A stretch of DNA of 64,000 nt from JAJFFW01 sp965263375 (GTDB lineage Bacteria; Pseudomonadota; Alphaproteobacteria; Caulobacterales; Parvularculaceae), in assembly GCA_965263375.1 (NCBI GenBank), contig OZ253669.1, positions 2,108,001-2,172,000 on the forward strand. Direction: 5' to 3'. Of this stretch, positions 8,676 through 17,676 are shown piece after piece (within the stretch, counting starts at the first letter, position 1; every line of letters starts with the position of its first letter). The notes below the pieces were generated by a model that was not told the origin of the DNA, searched no databases, and saw nothing but the letters and a program-made list of their open reading frames with translations. The position numbers and the translations under genes were made by a program.

Positions 8676-9175
8676 AGCGGGACGTTGCGGCTCCTCTGAT
8701 AAGGCGCCGAGCGGCCGCCTTAAACTGTTGAACTATTGACGCATTTTTGATCGCAGAAACTGAGTGACTCGCGACCTTTTTTGAGAATTTCGCGGGGGAT
8801 ACCATGCCCCCAGACGCAACGCAACACGAGGGCAGTGCGGCGGAATGGCTTAAAGCCTCTTCGGCACCGAATTAACGCGATCCAAACGAAGAAAAGCAAC
8901 GGTTTACTAGCAAAAAACAATAAGGTTTGAGGCTGTCAAAGTAATCGTCTGAAAGTTCGATATCTGCACTTTAATGGCGCGTTAATCCCCACTTAACCAC
9001 AAAAATTCTGATCGGCCGGTTTTTGATTCGCGTCCTTAAAAACGGCAACGACTGCGCAATGACATCGGCGCTTACTATTCACTAAGGTAATATAAACCGT
9101 GACACTAAGGCCCTGCATTAACTGATATGACAGAAAATCTCGCTAAAAATGTGGAGCTAAGGGAGAGCTACACAA
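8676..9175. other. Divergent promoter region between atpH and the hybrid kinase gene
   Basis: 500 bases without a credible gene. They must hold the atp operon promoter (minus) and the kinase promoter (plus). A CtrA-type box lies at 8982-8998. A small GC hairpin (GGGGG...CCCCC, near 8793-8813) would be in the atp leader. A 66-codon minus-strand open frame at 8720-8920 has no ribosome binding site and no recognisable content. No riboswitch was recognised. Confidence 0.5.
8982..8998 (+). promoter_or_regulatory. Candidate CtrA binding site
   Basis: TTAATCCCCACTTAACC matches the full CtrA consensus TTAA-N7-TTAAC exactly. It lies 178 bases upstream of the hybrid histidine kinase start and about 305 bases upstream of atpH on the other strand, so it could act on either. 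CtrA is the cell-cycle and motility response regulator of alphaproteobacteria. Binding here is inferred from sequence only. Confidence 0.5.
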
Positions 9176-11038
9176 ATGTCGACTGCCGCCGCTCATGCGG
9201 CTTCGCCGATTCGCGGCGCCGAAAATATTGACCCTCATCATGCGGCCCTTCAGACGCGCCGCAATCAAGTTCTGTTGGAGGCGGGCAAAGCAACCCTCGC
9301 GCCCAATCTGGCGAATGGCGCAGCCATTGTCGTAATGCTCTATAGCCATGTCGATTTTATATGGATGAGCATATGGTTCACCGCCTTATTGACGTTAAAC
9401 ATTATTCGACGCCAATACTTTGTTTTCAACCTAACCAAAGGCGACAAAGCTAATTCGGCATTCAACCGCCGATTTTATGTTGCTTCAGCCGCTATAAATG
9501 GAGCCATTTGGGGGTTTTGCCCATTTTTACTGTCTAGCGGCGCAAATCAGACCGTTTATGCGATTGTTATTTTTATAATGGCGGGTATGACGGCGGCGGC
9601 CACTGCAAATTCCACAAGTTACCGGGAAACGACAACGGCGTTCATATTGCCCTGCCTATCGCTTTCAGGGGCCTTTTTCATCACACAATACGATGTTCAA
9701 GGCGCGAAAATACTCGCAATACTCATCCTTTACTTTTTAGCGGCGGAACGGATTTCAAAACACAATCAGCGCCTTCTTGTCCGCAGCATCAAAAATGAAT
9801 TGAAGATGGGCGATGCGTTTCAGCAAATCTCTGAGCAAGCAAGCACGCTAAAAAAGCTCGCCGCAGAGCAACAAATGGTCGCTGAACAAGCGCAACTAGC
9901 GACAAAGGCGAAATCAGACTTCCTCGCCAATGTCAGCCATGAAATCCGCACGCCCATGAACGGTGTTATTGGCATGTTAACAGCGTTGGGGGGCACCCCG
10001 CTGAAAACAGAACAAAAGGAGATGCAAAGCGTCGCCCTTCAATCTGCACAAGGATTGCTAAGACTAATTAACGACATTTTAGACTTTTCAAAAATTCAAA
10101 GCGGAAAACTCGAAGTCATCAACGCCCCCTTCTCGATTCGTGATTGCGTGAAGATCATCGAAAGCTCACTTGCTCCTGCTGCTGAGCAAAAAGGCATCGT
10201 CTTAAATACCAGTATCGACGATCGCATCCCCGATTGGTTGAGCTGTGATGAAACGCGCCTGCGCCAAGTATTGTTTAACCTTGCCGGCAATGCCGTAAAA
10301 TTCACCGACAAAGGAAAAGTCACGCTAGAACTGAAGCATCTTGGCGCAGAAGGAAATAAGCATGCCATCCAAGTATCCATCATCGATACGGGCATCGGCA
10401 TTTCACAAGAAAATCTGCCTTTATTGTTTAGGCGTTTTTCGCAAGTTTCCAGTAAGGAAAAACGCCATGCGGGCGCGGGTCTAGGCCTTGCGATATCAGC
10501 AGAAATTGTCGCTTTAATGGGCGGACGCATCGAGGCCGAAAGCAAGCTAGGTCACGGCAGTCGTTTTACCTTCACCCTTAACTTGACCAAAGAAGACGCC
10601 GAAATCGCCAAGCCAAATTTTAGCAGCAACCAACCAGTCAACACCAAAGCATATAAACTTCTGATTGCGGAAGATAACCTCGTCAATCAAAAAGTTATTG
10701 AGGCCCTATTAGGACCGACAGGCCATAGCCTCACTTTCGCAGAGGACGGCCAGTTAGCGGTAAAAGCAGCGAGCAAAGAAAAATTCGACTGCATTTTAAT
10801 GGACCTACAAATGCCGGTCATGAATGGCCTGGAGGCCGCTAGCCAGATCCGCGACAACAGCGGCGTAAACGCACAAACGCCGATTATCGCTGTTACCGCT
10901 CAGACCGACGAAGAAACCCAAATTGCAACATCTTTTGCTGGCATGCAGATGATTATTGCAAAACCAATCAATCTTCACGAGTTACAAAAAAATCTGGCCA
11001 TACTCTGTGCGTCGCAAACGGAACAAAAAATCGCTTAA
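9176..11038 (+). CDS. Membrane-bound hybrid sensor histidine kinase
   Basis: A 620-residue protein. About five hydrophobic segments lie between residues 40 and 195, with no periplasmic sensor domain recognised. A short coiled coil (about 205-245) leads to the DHp H-box SHEIRTPMNG (phospho-acceptor His255). The HATPase_c domain follows with N-box NLAGNAVKF (Asn371), DTGIGIS and GAGLGLAIS. A C-terminal receiver has acidic residues Glu499/Asp500, phospho-acceptor Asp543 in LMDLQMPVMNG and Lys596. It resembles the ArcB/BarA-type hybrid architecture without an Hpt domain, so a separate phosphotransfer protein would be needed. AGGGAGAG precedes the ATG. A CtrA-like box lies upstream. Signal and output unknown. 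Confidence 0.9.
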   Translation: MSTAAAHAASPIRGAENIDPHHAALQTRRNQVLLEAGKATLAPNLANGAAIVVMLYSHVDFIWMSIWFTALLTLNIIRRQYFVFNLTKGDKANSAFNRRFYVASAAINGAIWGFCPFLLSSGANQTVYAIVIFIMAGMTAAATANSTSYRETTTAFILPCLSLSGAFFITQYDVQGAKILAILILYFLAAERISKHNQRLLVRSIKNELKMGDAFQQISEQASTLKKLAAEQQMVAEQAQLATKAKSDFLANVSHEIRTPMNGVIGMLTALGGTPLKTEQKEMQSVALQSAQGLLRLINDILDFSKIQSGKLEVINAPFSIRDCVKIIESSLAPAAEQKGIVLNTSIDDRIPDWLSCDETRLRQVLFNLAGNAVKFTDKGKVTLELKHLGAEGNKHAIQVSIIDTGIGISQENLPLLFRRFSQVSSKEKRHAGAGLGLAISAEIVALMGGRIEAESKLGHGSRFTFTLNLTKEDAEIAKPNFSSNQPVNTKAYKLLIAEDNLVNQKVIEALLGPTGHSLTFAEDGQLAVKAASKEKFDCILMDLQMPVMNGLEAASQIRDNSGVNAQTPIIAVTAQTDEETQIATSFAGMQMIIAKPINLHELQKNLAILCASQTEQKIA

Positions 11039-11052
11039 TCGATATATCATCA

Positions 11053-13347
11053 TTACAAAAACGAATAGGGATCAATATCGACCGATCGTCGCACCGGCCC
11101 CTTAAGCTTTACCTTTGATAACCAGGCGCTGATAAAACGCTGTATATGAACATCACGGCGCGCTTTAACCAGGAAACGAATGCGCGCCTCCCCTCGCAAT
11201 CGATAGAGGGGGGCGGGCGAAGGCCCCCAAACCTCAACCCCCTCCCCATCTGGCAAAGCGTCGCGATGCGCCGCAGCGGCTTCTTTTACAGCGCGCTCAT
11301 TTTCAGACCTCAATATGATCGCCGCAAGCCTGCCATAGGGCGGAAATCCTAAGCTCATGCGTCCTTCAGCTTCAGCCGCGAGGAAGTCATCGCGATCACC
11401 GCCAGCCAGAGCGGTCAAAACCGGCGCCTCAGGCTGGTGAGTTTGCAACAGCGCCCGCCCGGGTTTTTCACCTCGCCCGGCGCGCCCCGCGACTTGCGAA
11501 ATTAACTGATAAGTCCGCTCAGCCGCGCGCAAATCACCGCCGGCAAGCCCCATATCCGCATCAATAACACCGACAAATGTCAGATTGGGGAAATGGTGTC
11601 CTTTTGCAACGATCTGCGTGGCAACTAATAGGTCGATCTCCCCATCTCGCATTTGGTCCAGAACCTGCCTCAATCCCGCGGCTGATCGCACCGTATCAGA
11701 AGAAAGCACCGTCTGGCGCACATCGGGCCATCGCGCCGCCGCCTCCTCCGCCAGACGCTCTACTCCTGGCCCGCAAGGCGCAAGTGAATCAACGGCGTTA
11801 CATGTCGGGCACACTTTCGGCTTGGGCATTGAAAAACCGGTGTGATGACAGACAAGTTTGTTTTCAAAGCGATGTTCAACAAGCCACGTATCAGAATGCG
11901 GCGCCTTCATACGGTGCCCACAACGACGGCAAATCGTCAAAGGCGCATAGCCCCGCCGGTTAATAAACAACAAGCCTTGCTCGCCAGCGCTAAGCGTTTT
12001 GTCCACCGCTTCAACCATTTTGGGCGACAGCCAACGGTTTGGCTCCGGCGGGTCTTTGCGCAAATCAATCAAACCGACATCCGGCATCTTAGCGCCGCCG
12101 TGACGAGCAGTTAGCCGCGAAATTTCATAGCGCCCTTGGTCAACATTGACGACAGTCTCCAAAGACGGCGTCGCAGAGGCGAGCAAAACCGGAAATCCGC
12201 CCAAGGCTCCGCGCGCAACCGCCATATCGCGGCCATTATAGATGACCCCATCTTCCTGCTTATAGGCGGTCTCATGTTCCTCATCGACGATTATTAGCTT
12301 CAAGTTTTGAAAAGGTAAGAAAAGCGCTGACCGCGCGCCAACAACAAGACGCGCATTGCCATCCAGCACGCGCCGCCACACGCGCCGTCTTTCCGCAGGC
12401 TTTAAATCGCTATGCCAGGGCGCTGGCTTTGCGGCGAAACGTTCGGCCACCCGTTCCAAAAACGGTAAGGTGAGCGCGATCTCCGGCAACAACAACAACA
12501 CTTGGGCCGTTGGATCAGCGTTCAGCGCCGCCGCCGCGGCTTCCAGATATACTTCTGTTTTTCCAGACCCCGTCACGCCATCAATTAAAAGCGGGCTAGG
12601 CTGCTCTTTGTCCATCAGATCAACCGCAGCGGCGACCGCGGCGGCTTGCTCATCTGACAACGCTTTTCCCAGGTGATTCGGCTGCGGCGCTTCAAAAGGC
12701 GTGTCAGGATCCATTTGGACAGTTTGTAACCCGCCGATCTTTGCGAGGCCGCGCACAACCGCATCGCTAACCCCTGCCGCGTCCGCAAGCTCCTTAGCAC
12801 TGCGCAGCGACCCGTTGCTAGCTGCGTCTAAAACTTGGCGGCGACCAGGCGTTAGCCGAACGCTTTTATCATCAAAATCGGCATTTGGCTGGTAAACCGT
12901 AACGGGGCGCACTGGCGCCAATGCATCCCCCGAACGCATCACAAGGCGTAAGACACCGCCTAAAGGCGCCATGGCGTAGCTTGCAACCCACGGAACGAAA
13001 TCCATCGCCACCCTGGATAAGGGCGGCGCATCCAAAACCTCTTGAATAGATTTTAGTTTCGAGATGTCGACATCGGGCGTTTCTTGGTTGGTGTTTGCGA
13101 CAGACCACACAACGCCAAGCACAAGTCTCGGACCAAAAGGCGCACGCACCCACTGACCAGGCGCTAAGGATGTCTCAGGCGGCGCAAGATAATCATACGG
13201 TTTGTCTAAAGGTAGTGGAAATAAGACTTTAGCGACGGTTCTTCCAACTTCACCACGAAGCTTTTTTCCATCATCGCTGCCTGATTCGCGGGCGACTTCG
13301 CTCGATTTTGCTTCTTTTGTCGCTGAAGTCATATCGCTGTGTATCAT
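11053..13347 (-). CDS. priA: Primosomal protein N' (replication restart helicase PriA), altered zinc module
   Basis: A 764-residue DEAH-type 3'-5' helicase that reloads the replisome at stalled forks. After the 3'-DNA-binding domain (AKVLFPLPLDKPYDYLAP) and winged helix come Walker A GVTGSGKTEVY (from residue 257), DEEH (355-358), SATPS, and the C-terminal GRAGRGEKPG helicase motif. The zinc module is incomplete. Using the fixed spacing of the eight family cysteines, C473, C476, C513 and C516 (site 1) are present. In site 2, three of four are replaced (Ala482, Ser485, Thr503) and only C500 remains. Fold and motor motifs are otherwise intact. It converges on the kinase gene with 14 bases between stops. 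Confidence 0.93.
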   Translation of the reverse strand: MIHSDMTSATKEAKSSEVARESGSDDGKKLRGEVGRTVAKVLFPLPLDKPYDYLAPPETSLAPGQWVRAPFGPRLVLGVVWSVANTNQETPDVDISKLKSIQEVLDAPPLSRVAMDFVPWVASYAMAPLGGVLRLVMRSGDALAPVRPVTVYQPNADFDDKSVRLTPGRRQVLDAASNGSLRSAKELADAAGVSDAVVRGLAKIGGLQTVQMDPDTPFEAPQPNHLGKALSDEQAAAVAAAVDLMDKEQPSPLLIDGVTGSGKTEVYLEAAAAALNADPTAQVLLLLPEIALTLPFLERVAERFAAKPAPWHSDLKPAERRRVWRRVLDGNARLVVGARSALFLPFQNLKLIIVDEEHETAYKQEDGVIYNGRDMAVARGALGGFPVLLASATPSLETVVNVDQGRYEISRLTARHGGAKMPDVGLIDLRKDPPEPNRWLSPKMVEAVDKTLSAGEQGLLFINRRGYAPLTICRRCGHRMKAPHSDTWLVEHRFENKLVCHHTGFSMPKPKVCPTCNAVDSLAPCGPGVERLAEEAAARWPDVRQTVLSSDTVRSAAGLRQVLDQMRDGEIDLLVATQIVAKGHHFPNLTFVGVIDADMGLAGGDLRAAERTYQLISQVAGRAGRGEKPGRALLQTHQPEAPVLTALAGGDRDDFLAAEAEGRMSLGFPPYGRLAAIILRSENERAVKEAAAAHRDALPDGEGVEVWGPSPAPLYRLRGEARIRFLVKARRDVHIQRFISAWLSKVKLKGPVRRSVDIDPYSFL

Positions 13348-13468
13348 TAATCGTCAAAGTCCGTTATCCAAAGCTTGATCCGAGCCTCGCTTTAGGCTGA
13401 ATTGGCGTCAGCCTTCCAGACTATGGGCGTCGATTGTTTTAGGCTTACCGAAGAAATGGCTGACCGTC

Positions 13469-14533
13469 ATGATGCGCAAATTACCAGTTCTGCTTTTTTC
13501 CCTTTTCGCCACGACTATTATCGGCGCGAGTCATGCAGCGGCGAAATATAGCCTTTGCAATACGACGAGCTATACCTTGTCTGCGGCGATTGGCTATGTC
13601 GATGACGACAGTCTCGCTACTCGCGGCTGGTGGCGACTGCGCCCAGGCCAATGCAAGGTTGTCTTAACAGAACAAACAAACCCCGGGCCGTACTTTGTCT
13701 ACGCAGAAGCGATTCCCGGCCACACAGGCCCTTTGCGCACCTGGTCAGGCGACAAACAGCTTTGCGTTGAAAATAGCGGTTTCTTCAACCTCAGAAACCA
13801 AGAAGTTTGCCGCAATAATCCTTCTATGCGCCGAAACTTTTTTGATGTTGAGATTACTGCGGCCGCCAACGGCAATTGGCAAACCGATTTTGTTGAAGCC
13901 GCCAACTACACTGTTTATAGCGCTGAGGTTGCTGGCACACAGCGTCTTTTAAAGGACATCGGCAAGCCGATCACTAAAATTGACGGATCTCTGGGGCGCC
14001 AAACCCGTGCGATCTTAACCGGCTATCGCAAAGAAAAAGGCCTCAGCCAGGGCCCTACAATCGATGACCAATTAATTGATACACTGATTGAGGAGGCAAA
14101 CGCCCGCGAGGCCAAGCTCGGTTTTTTCTATTGCAACAAAACCGCCTCTGACGTTTGGAGCGCTATCGCCGCCCCCGCCGCAGAAGAACAATACACTTCT
14201 AAGGGCTGGTGGAAACTAGAGCCTGGCGAGTGCGCCAAAGTTCTTAAAGGCGAACTTACCAGCGATCACTATTTCGTCTATGGCGTGATGGAAAATGAAG
14301 GGCAGCAAGAGCGCCGCCTAATTGAAGGGCAGCAAGCATTTTGCACAAACCCTGTTTTATTTGACATCACGAATGACGCCCCGTGTGCAGATAAGGATTA
14401 CGAAGAAGCGTTGTTCAAGCGCTTTGAGATCGGCAGCGCGCCGTCGGCGACTTTTGATTTTAAGCCCGATATGTTCACAGCCCCAGTGGCTGTGCAGGCA
14501 AGTGAGCCAGAGCAACCAAGCGAGCAACCATAG
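13469..14533 (+). CDS. Secreted tandem DUF1036 protein with peptidoglycan-binding-like spacer
   Basis: 354 residues. Signal peptide MMRKLPVLLFSLFATTIIGA with likely cleavage after SHA. Two DUF1036 domains follow: about residues 27-130 (YSLCNTTSYTLSAAIGY, RGWWRLRPGQC, PYFVYAEA) and about 220-330 (FFYCNKTASDVWSAIAAP, KGWWKLEPGEC, HYFVYGV). Each has conserved Cys and a WW-x-L-x-PG-x-C core. Between them a helical segment (RLLKDIGKPITKIDGSLG, then RAILTGYRKEKGL) resembles a PG_binding_1 repeat. The tail is Pro/Glu-rich. DUF1036 has no established function. Likely periplasmic. The start could be either of two adjacent ATGs. It probably stands alone, divergent from priA. Confidence 0.8.
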   Translation: MMRKLPVLLFSLFATTIIGASHAAAKYSLCNTTSYTLSAAIGYVDDDSLATRGWWRLRPGQCKVVLTEQTNPGPYFVYAEAIPGHTGPLRTWSGDKQLCVENSGFFNLRNQEVCRNNPSMRRNFFDVEITAAANGNWQTDFVEAANYTVYSAEVAGTQRLLKDIGKPITKIDGSLGRQTRAILTGYRKEKGLSQGPTIDDQLIDTLIEEANAREAKLGFFYCNKTASDVWSAIAAPAAEEQYTSKGWWKLEPGECAKVLKGELTSDHYFVYGVMENEGQQERRLIEGQQAFCTNPVLFDITNDAPCADKDYEEALFKRFEIGSAPSATFDFKPDMFTAPVAVQASEPEQPSEQP

Positions 14534-14606
14534 CGCTAGATAAAGGCGAACATTTGTACGCCAGGCCGAAATCCATAACTGACCATAATAAACGTTGAGG
14601 ACAAGC

Positions 14607-15320
14607 GTGGCTTTTGACGAGATTGAAACCTGGATCTTTGATCTCGATAACACGCTCTATCCGGCTGAATGCAATCTATTCAAACAGATCGATGCGCGCA
14701 TGACCGCGTTTATCGAGCAAAACCTCGCCTTGCCTTTTGGCGAAGCAAGACGGTTACAAAAAGACTATTACGCTAAATACGGCACAACCATGAGTGGGCT
14801 GATGCGCGAGCATGGCGTGAAGCCGCATGATTTCATGTCCTATGTGCATGATATCGATTTATCGGACATTTCACCGAACAACAGATTGGCGCAAGGCATT
14901 GCGGCGCTTCCTGGGGTGAAACACATTTTTACCAATGGCTCGCGTCAACACGCCGAGAACGTAACAAAGAAGCTCGGCATAGCAGATTTGTTTGACGATA
15001 TTTTCGACATCGCCGACGCCGAGTTTACCCCCAAGCCCCATCGCGAGACCTATGACCGCTTTATCGCGCAACATGGGGTTGACCCCAAACGCGCAGTGAT
15101 GTTTGAAGACCTTCCTGACAATTTACAAGCGCCGCACGCCCTTGGCATGACGACGGTTCTCATCGCCTCCAACGCTGAATGGATTGATGATGAACCGGCG
15201 GAAAAACGCCCGGCCGGGCCCGGTGAAACCCATGCGCATGTGCACCATATTACGGATGATCTTGCGCATTTTATAAACGCAAGGATCGTCCCTAACGGCG
15301 CGCGCCTTTCATCAAAATGA
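14607..15320 (+). CDS. HAD hydrolase, pyrimidine 5'-nucleotidase type
   Basis: A 237-residue HAD-superfamily phosphatase. Motif I is WIFDLDNTLYP near the N-terminus (nucleophile and acid Asp), motif II is HIFTNGSRQHA, the conserved Lys is in FTPKPH, and motif IV is VMFEDLPDNLQAPHALGM. These match the pyrimidine 5'-nucleotidase subfamily (SDT1/PhoN-like), which dephosphorylates UMP/CMP in yeast; the bacterial substrate is unproven. The GTG start at 14607 is chosen because GAGG lies six bases upstream, although the frame extends four codons further. It lies 43 bases before dapD, a neighbourhood common in alphaproteobacteria, and may be co-transcribed with it. Confidence 0.82.
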   Translation: MAFDEIETWIFDLDNTLYPAECNLFKQIDARMTAFIEQNLALPFGEARRLQKDYYAKYGTTMSGLMREHGVKPHDFMSYVHDIDLSDISPNNRLAQGIAALPGVKHIFTNGSRQHAENVTKKLGIADLFDDIFDIADAEFTPKPHRETYDRFIAQHGVDPKRAVMFEDLPDNLQAPHALGMTTVLIASNAEWIDDEPAEKRPAGPGETHAHVHHITDDLAHFINARIVPNGARLSSK

Positions 15321-15363
15321 TTCGCCCCCTGATGGGCGGAATGACTTTCCTGGAGAAATAAAT

Positions 15364-16203
15364 ATGACAAACGCCGAAAGCGATCTATCCGTCCTTCAAA
15401 CCATAATTGATAATGCCTGGGATAAGCGCGACACAATCAATACAGATACCAAAGGCGATATTCGTGATGCTGTAGAAACGGCGATAGAGGCGCTGGACAA
15501 TGGTTCCGCGCGGGTCGCCGAAAAAAAAGGGAATAATGATTGGGTTGTAAACCAGTGGCTGAAAAAGGCGGTTCTTTTATCCTTCCGCTTACAAGACAAC
15601 CGCCTGATGGGCGAACTTCCTGGGCCTTGGTATGACAAAGTCTCCACCAAATTTTTCCGTTGGGGCGAAGAGGATTTTAAAAAGGCCGGTTTCCGCGCTG
15701 TGCCCCCCGCAACGGTGCGCAAGGGATCCTTCATTGCGCCATCTGCTGTCTTAATGCCTTCCTACGTTAATATCGGCGCCTATGTCGGTTCTGGCTCTAT
15801 GATCGATACTTGGGCGACAGTTGGCTCGTGTGCGCAAATCGGGTCGGATTGCCACATTTCTGGCGGCGCTGGCATTGGCGGGGTTTTAGAGCCTTTGCAA
15901 GCGAACCCCGTTGTTATTGAAGACAATTGCTTTATTGGCGCCAGATCAGAAGTCGCCGAAGGCGTGATCGTCCGTGAGGGATCTGTTCTTTCTATGGGGG
16001 TTTATCTTGGCGCATCCACAAAAATCGTAAACCGCGCGACTGGCGAGGTCCTTTATGGCGAAGTACCGCCTTATTCTGTCGTTGTCGCTGGCTCCCTGCC
16101 CTCTGACAAAGGCGGACCGAACCTTTATTGCGCTGTTATCGTAAAACAGGTGGACGAAAAGACCCGCTCAAAAACATCCGTCAACGAGTTGCTACGGGAC
16201 TAG
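15364..16203 (+). CDS. dapD: 2,3,4,5-tetrahydropyridine-2,6-dicarboxylate N-succinyltransferase
   Basis: A 279-residue enzyme of lysine/meso-diaminopimelate synthesis that succinylates tetrahydrodipicolinate using succinyl-CoA. An N-terminal helical domain is followed by a left-handed beta-helix of hexapeptide repeats (SYVNIGAYVGSGSMIDTWAT, VGSCAQIGSDCHISGGAGIG, CFIGARSEVAEGVIV), as in trimeric DapD. Family-specific WVVNQWLKKAVLLSFRL and GPWYDK are present. The start ATG has GGAG nine bases upstream. The product feeds both lysine and peptidoglycan. dapC and dapE are not in the window. Length and motifs are normal. Confidence 0.96.
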   Translation: MTNAESDLSVLQTIIDNAWDKRDTINTDTKGDIRDAVETAIEALDNGSARVAEKKGNNDWVVNQWLKKAVLLSFRLQDNRLMGELPGPWYDKVSTKFFRWGEEDFKKAGFRAVPPATVRKGSFIAPSAVLMPSYVNIGAYVGSGSMIDTWATVGSCAQIGSDCHISGGAGIGGVLEPLQANPVVIEDNCFIGARSEVAEGVIVREGSVLSMGVYLGASTKIVNRATGEVLYGEVPPYSVVVAGSLPSDKGGPNLYCAVIVKQVDEKTRSKTSVNELLRD

Positions 16204-16210
16204 CCGCGCA

Positions 16211-17584
16211 ATGACGTTAAAAAGCGCGCCGCATAAAGCCTCGTCGCGCTTACCGATGTTTTTACAAGAACGCTTTTTGCCAATTTGGGTTGCGTTCTCT
16301 CTTGGCGCCTTTGCGGACAATATGCTCCGTCAGGCGCTGATTATTGGCCTTTCTTTCGGCGCGATCGCCGCGCCGGGCTTCCTTGCTGGGGATGATGCGG
16401 TCCCCATCATCGGCTCATTCTTTGCAATCGCAATGATCGTGTTCTCCGCCCTGGCTGGTCAGCTGGCTGATAAAAACGAAACCGGCTTTATGTTTCGGCG
16501 CACGAAACTGGTTGAGCTTTTTATTATGCTTATTGCGGGCATTGGTTTTTTTGCAAATTCCGGCCTATTGCTGGTCATAGCCCTTTTCGCCATGGGAGCG
16601 CAGTCGGCGTTCTTCAGTCCTGTGCGCACCGGCGCGATGCCGAAATATTATGCGGCGGATGAATTAATACGCGCCAACGCCCTTTTTAACGCCGGGCTGT
16701 ACGTTTCCATCTTAATGGGATTGTTTTTAGGGGGCCTTCTGATCGCCCAAGAAGGCGGCGCGAAAACAGTATCCTTCATATTAATCGCCGCCGCCACGGC
16801 AGGTTTTTTATCCATTTTAAAAGCGCCGCAAGCTGAACCCAATGATCCAGAATTAAAAGTCGATTGGAACATCCCCAAACAAACCGTCCGCATCCTTGCC
16901 TTTGCGTTTAAAGCGCCAGGCGTCGGACGCCCAATGCTCGGCTTAGGGCTGTTTTTTTACATCTCAACCTTTGTAACGGTGCTCGCCCCTTTTTACGCAC
17001 GAGATTCATTGGATGCAGGAGAAGGCGTTGCAACCGCAATAATGGGATTGTTCGCCATTGGCGCGGGCATTGGCGCCATCGCCGCCTCAACCCTTTCTAA
17101 GGGTCGCAGCGGACTTGGTTTTTCAACCGCGGGGGTCGCTGGCGCGGGGTTGATGACAGTGTTGATCTTCCTTCTAACCCCTTTTGCCCATGGTGCGGGC
17201 GTCAACAATGCATCTGCGCTATTGTCTACGCCGCTCGGGCTCGCCCTTGCCTTGGGCTTTACCTTAAATTCGGCCCTAATGGGGGTCTTTATCGCACCGT
17301 TACAAGCGGCCGTTCAACGGCGCGCCCCGTCCGAGATGCGCTCGCGCATTATTGCAGCCAATAATATAACCAACGCCATTGCGGCGACCGCGGGCTCTCT
17401 AAGCGTACTCGTGGTTACGCGCACCAGCTTAAGCGCAAACGACGCCTTTTTATTGCTCGCGGCGACGCAAATTGGCGCCGCGCTTTATATGTGGCGACGC
17501 CGCAGCATTGCGCCAGACGGCCTTTATGATGAGGCCCTAAAAGAAAACGCCGCGGTCTCAAAGGACCACGACGCAAATTCTTAG
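16211..17584 (+). CDS. MFS transporter, LplT-like
   Basis: A 457-residue, roughly 12-segment major facilitator protein starting seven bases after dapD, so almost surely in the same operon. The N-terminal LPIWVAFSLGAFADNMLRQAL and the GQLADKNETGFMFRRTKLVE loop resemble lysophospholipid transporter LplT and the MFS half of Aas-type fusions. A similar half-loop region is GAMPKYYAADELIRANALFN. LplT moves lysophospholipids across the inner membrane for re-acylation, but no acyltransferase gene is adjacent, so the substrate is only a suggestion. The C-terminal tail is charged. Transporter family sure, substrate uncertain. Confidence 0.8.
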   Translation: MTLKSAPHKASSRLPMFLQERFLPIWVAFSLGAFADNMLRQALIIGLSFGAIAAPGFLAGDDAVPIIGSFFAIAMIVFSALAGQLADKNETGFMFRRTKLVELFIMLIAGIGFFANSGLLLVIALFAMGAQSAFFSPVRTGAMPKYYAADELIRANALFNAGLYVSILMGLFLGGLLIAQEGGAKTVSFILIAAATAGFLSILKAPQAEPNDPELKVDWNIPKQTVRILAFAFKAPGVGRPMLGLGLFFYISTFVTVLAPFYARDSLDAGEGVATAIMGLFAIGAGIGAIAASTLSKGRSGLGFSTAGVAGAGLMTVLIFLLTPFAHGAGVNNASALLSTPLGLALALGFTLNSALMGVFIAPLQAAVQRRAPSEMRSRIIAANNITNAIAATAGSLSVLVVTRTSLSANDAFLLLAATQIGAALYMWRRRSIAPDGLYDEALKENAAVSKDHDANS

Positions 17585-17622
17585 AACTAGAGCCCTTTTC
17601 ATGACTTCGGATGGGCCTTCGT

Positions 17623-17653
17623 CAATCGGCAATATATCGTCCATTGCCGATTG
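17623..17653. terminator. Perfect 11-bp palindrome between convergent genes, probable bidirectional terminator
   Basis: CAATCGGCAAT / ATTGCCGATTG with a nine-base loop, lying between the stops of the MFS gene (+) and serA (-). No proper T-run follows on either strand, so termination by itself may be weak. Confidence 0.45.
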
Positions 17654-17676
17654 TTATCTAATCTTACGCAAACCCC

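Noticed and set aside
8720..8920. Minus-strand open frame of 66 codons upstream of atpH
   Set aside because: No ribosome binding site, no recognisable domain, and it lies in the region that must hold the atp promoter.
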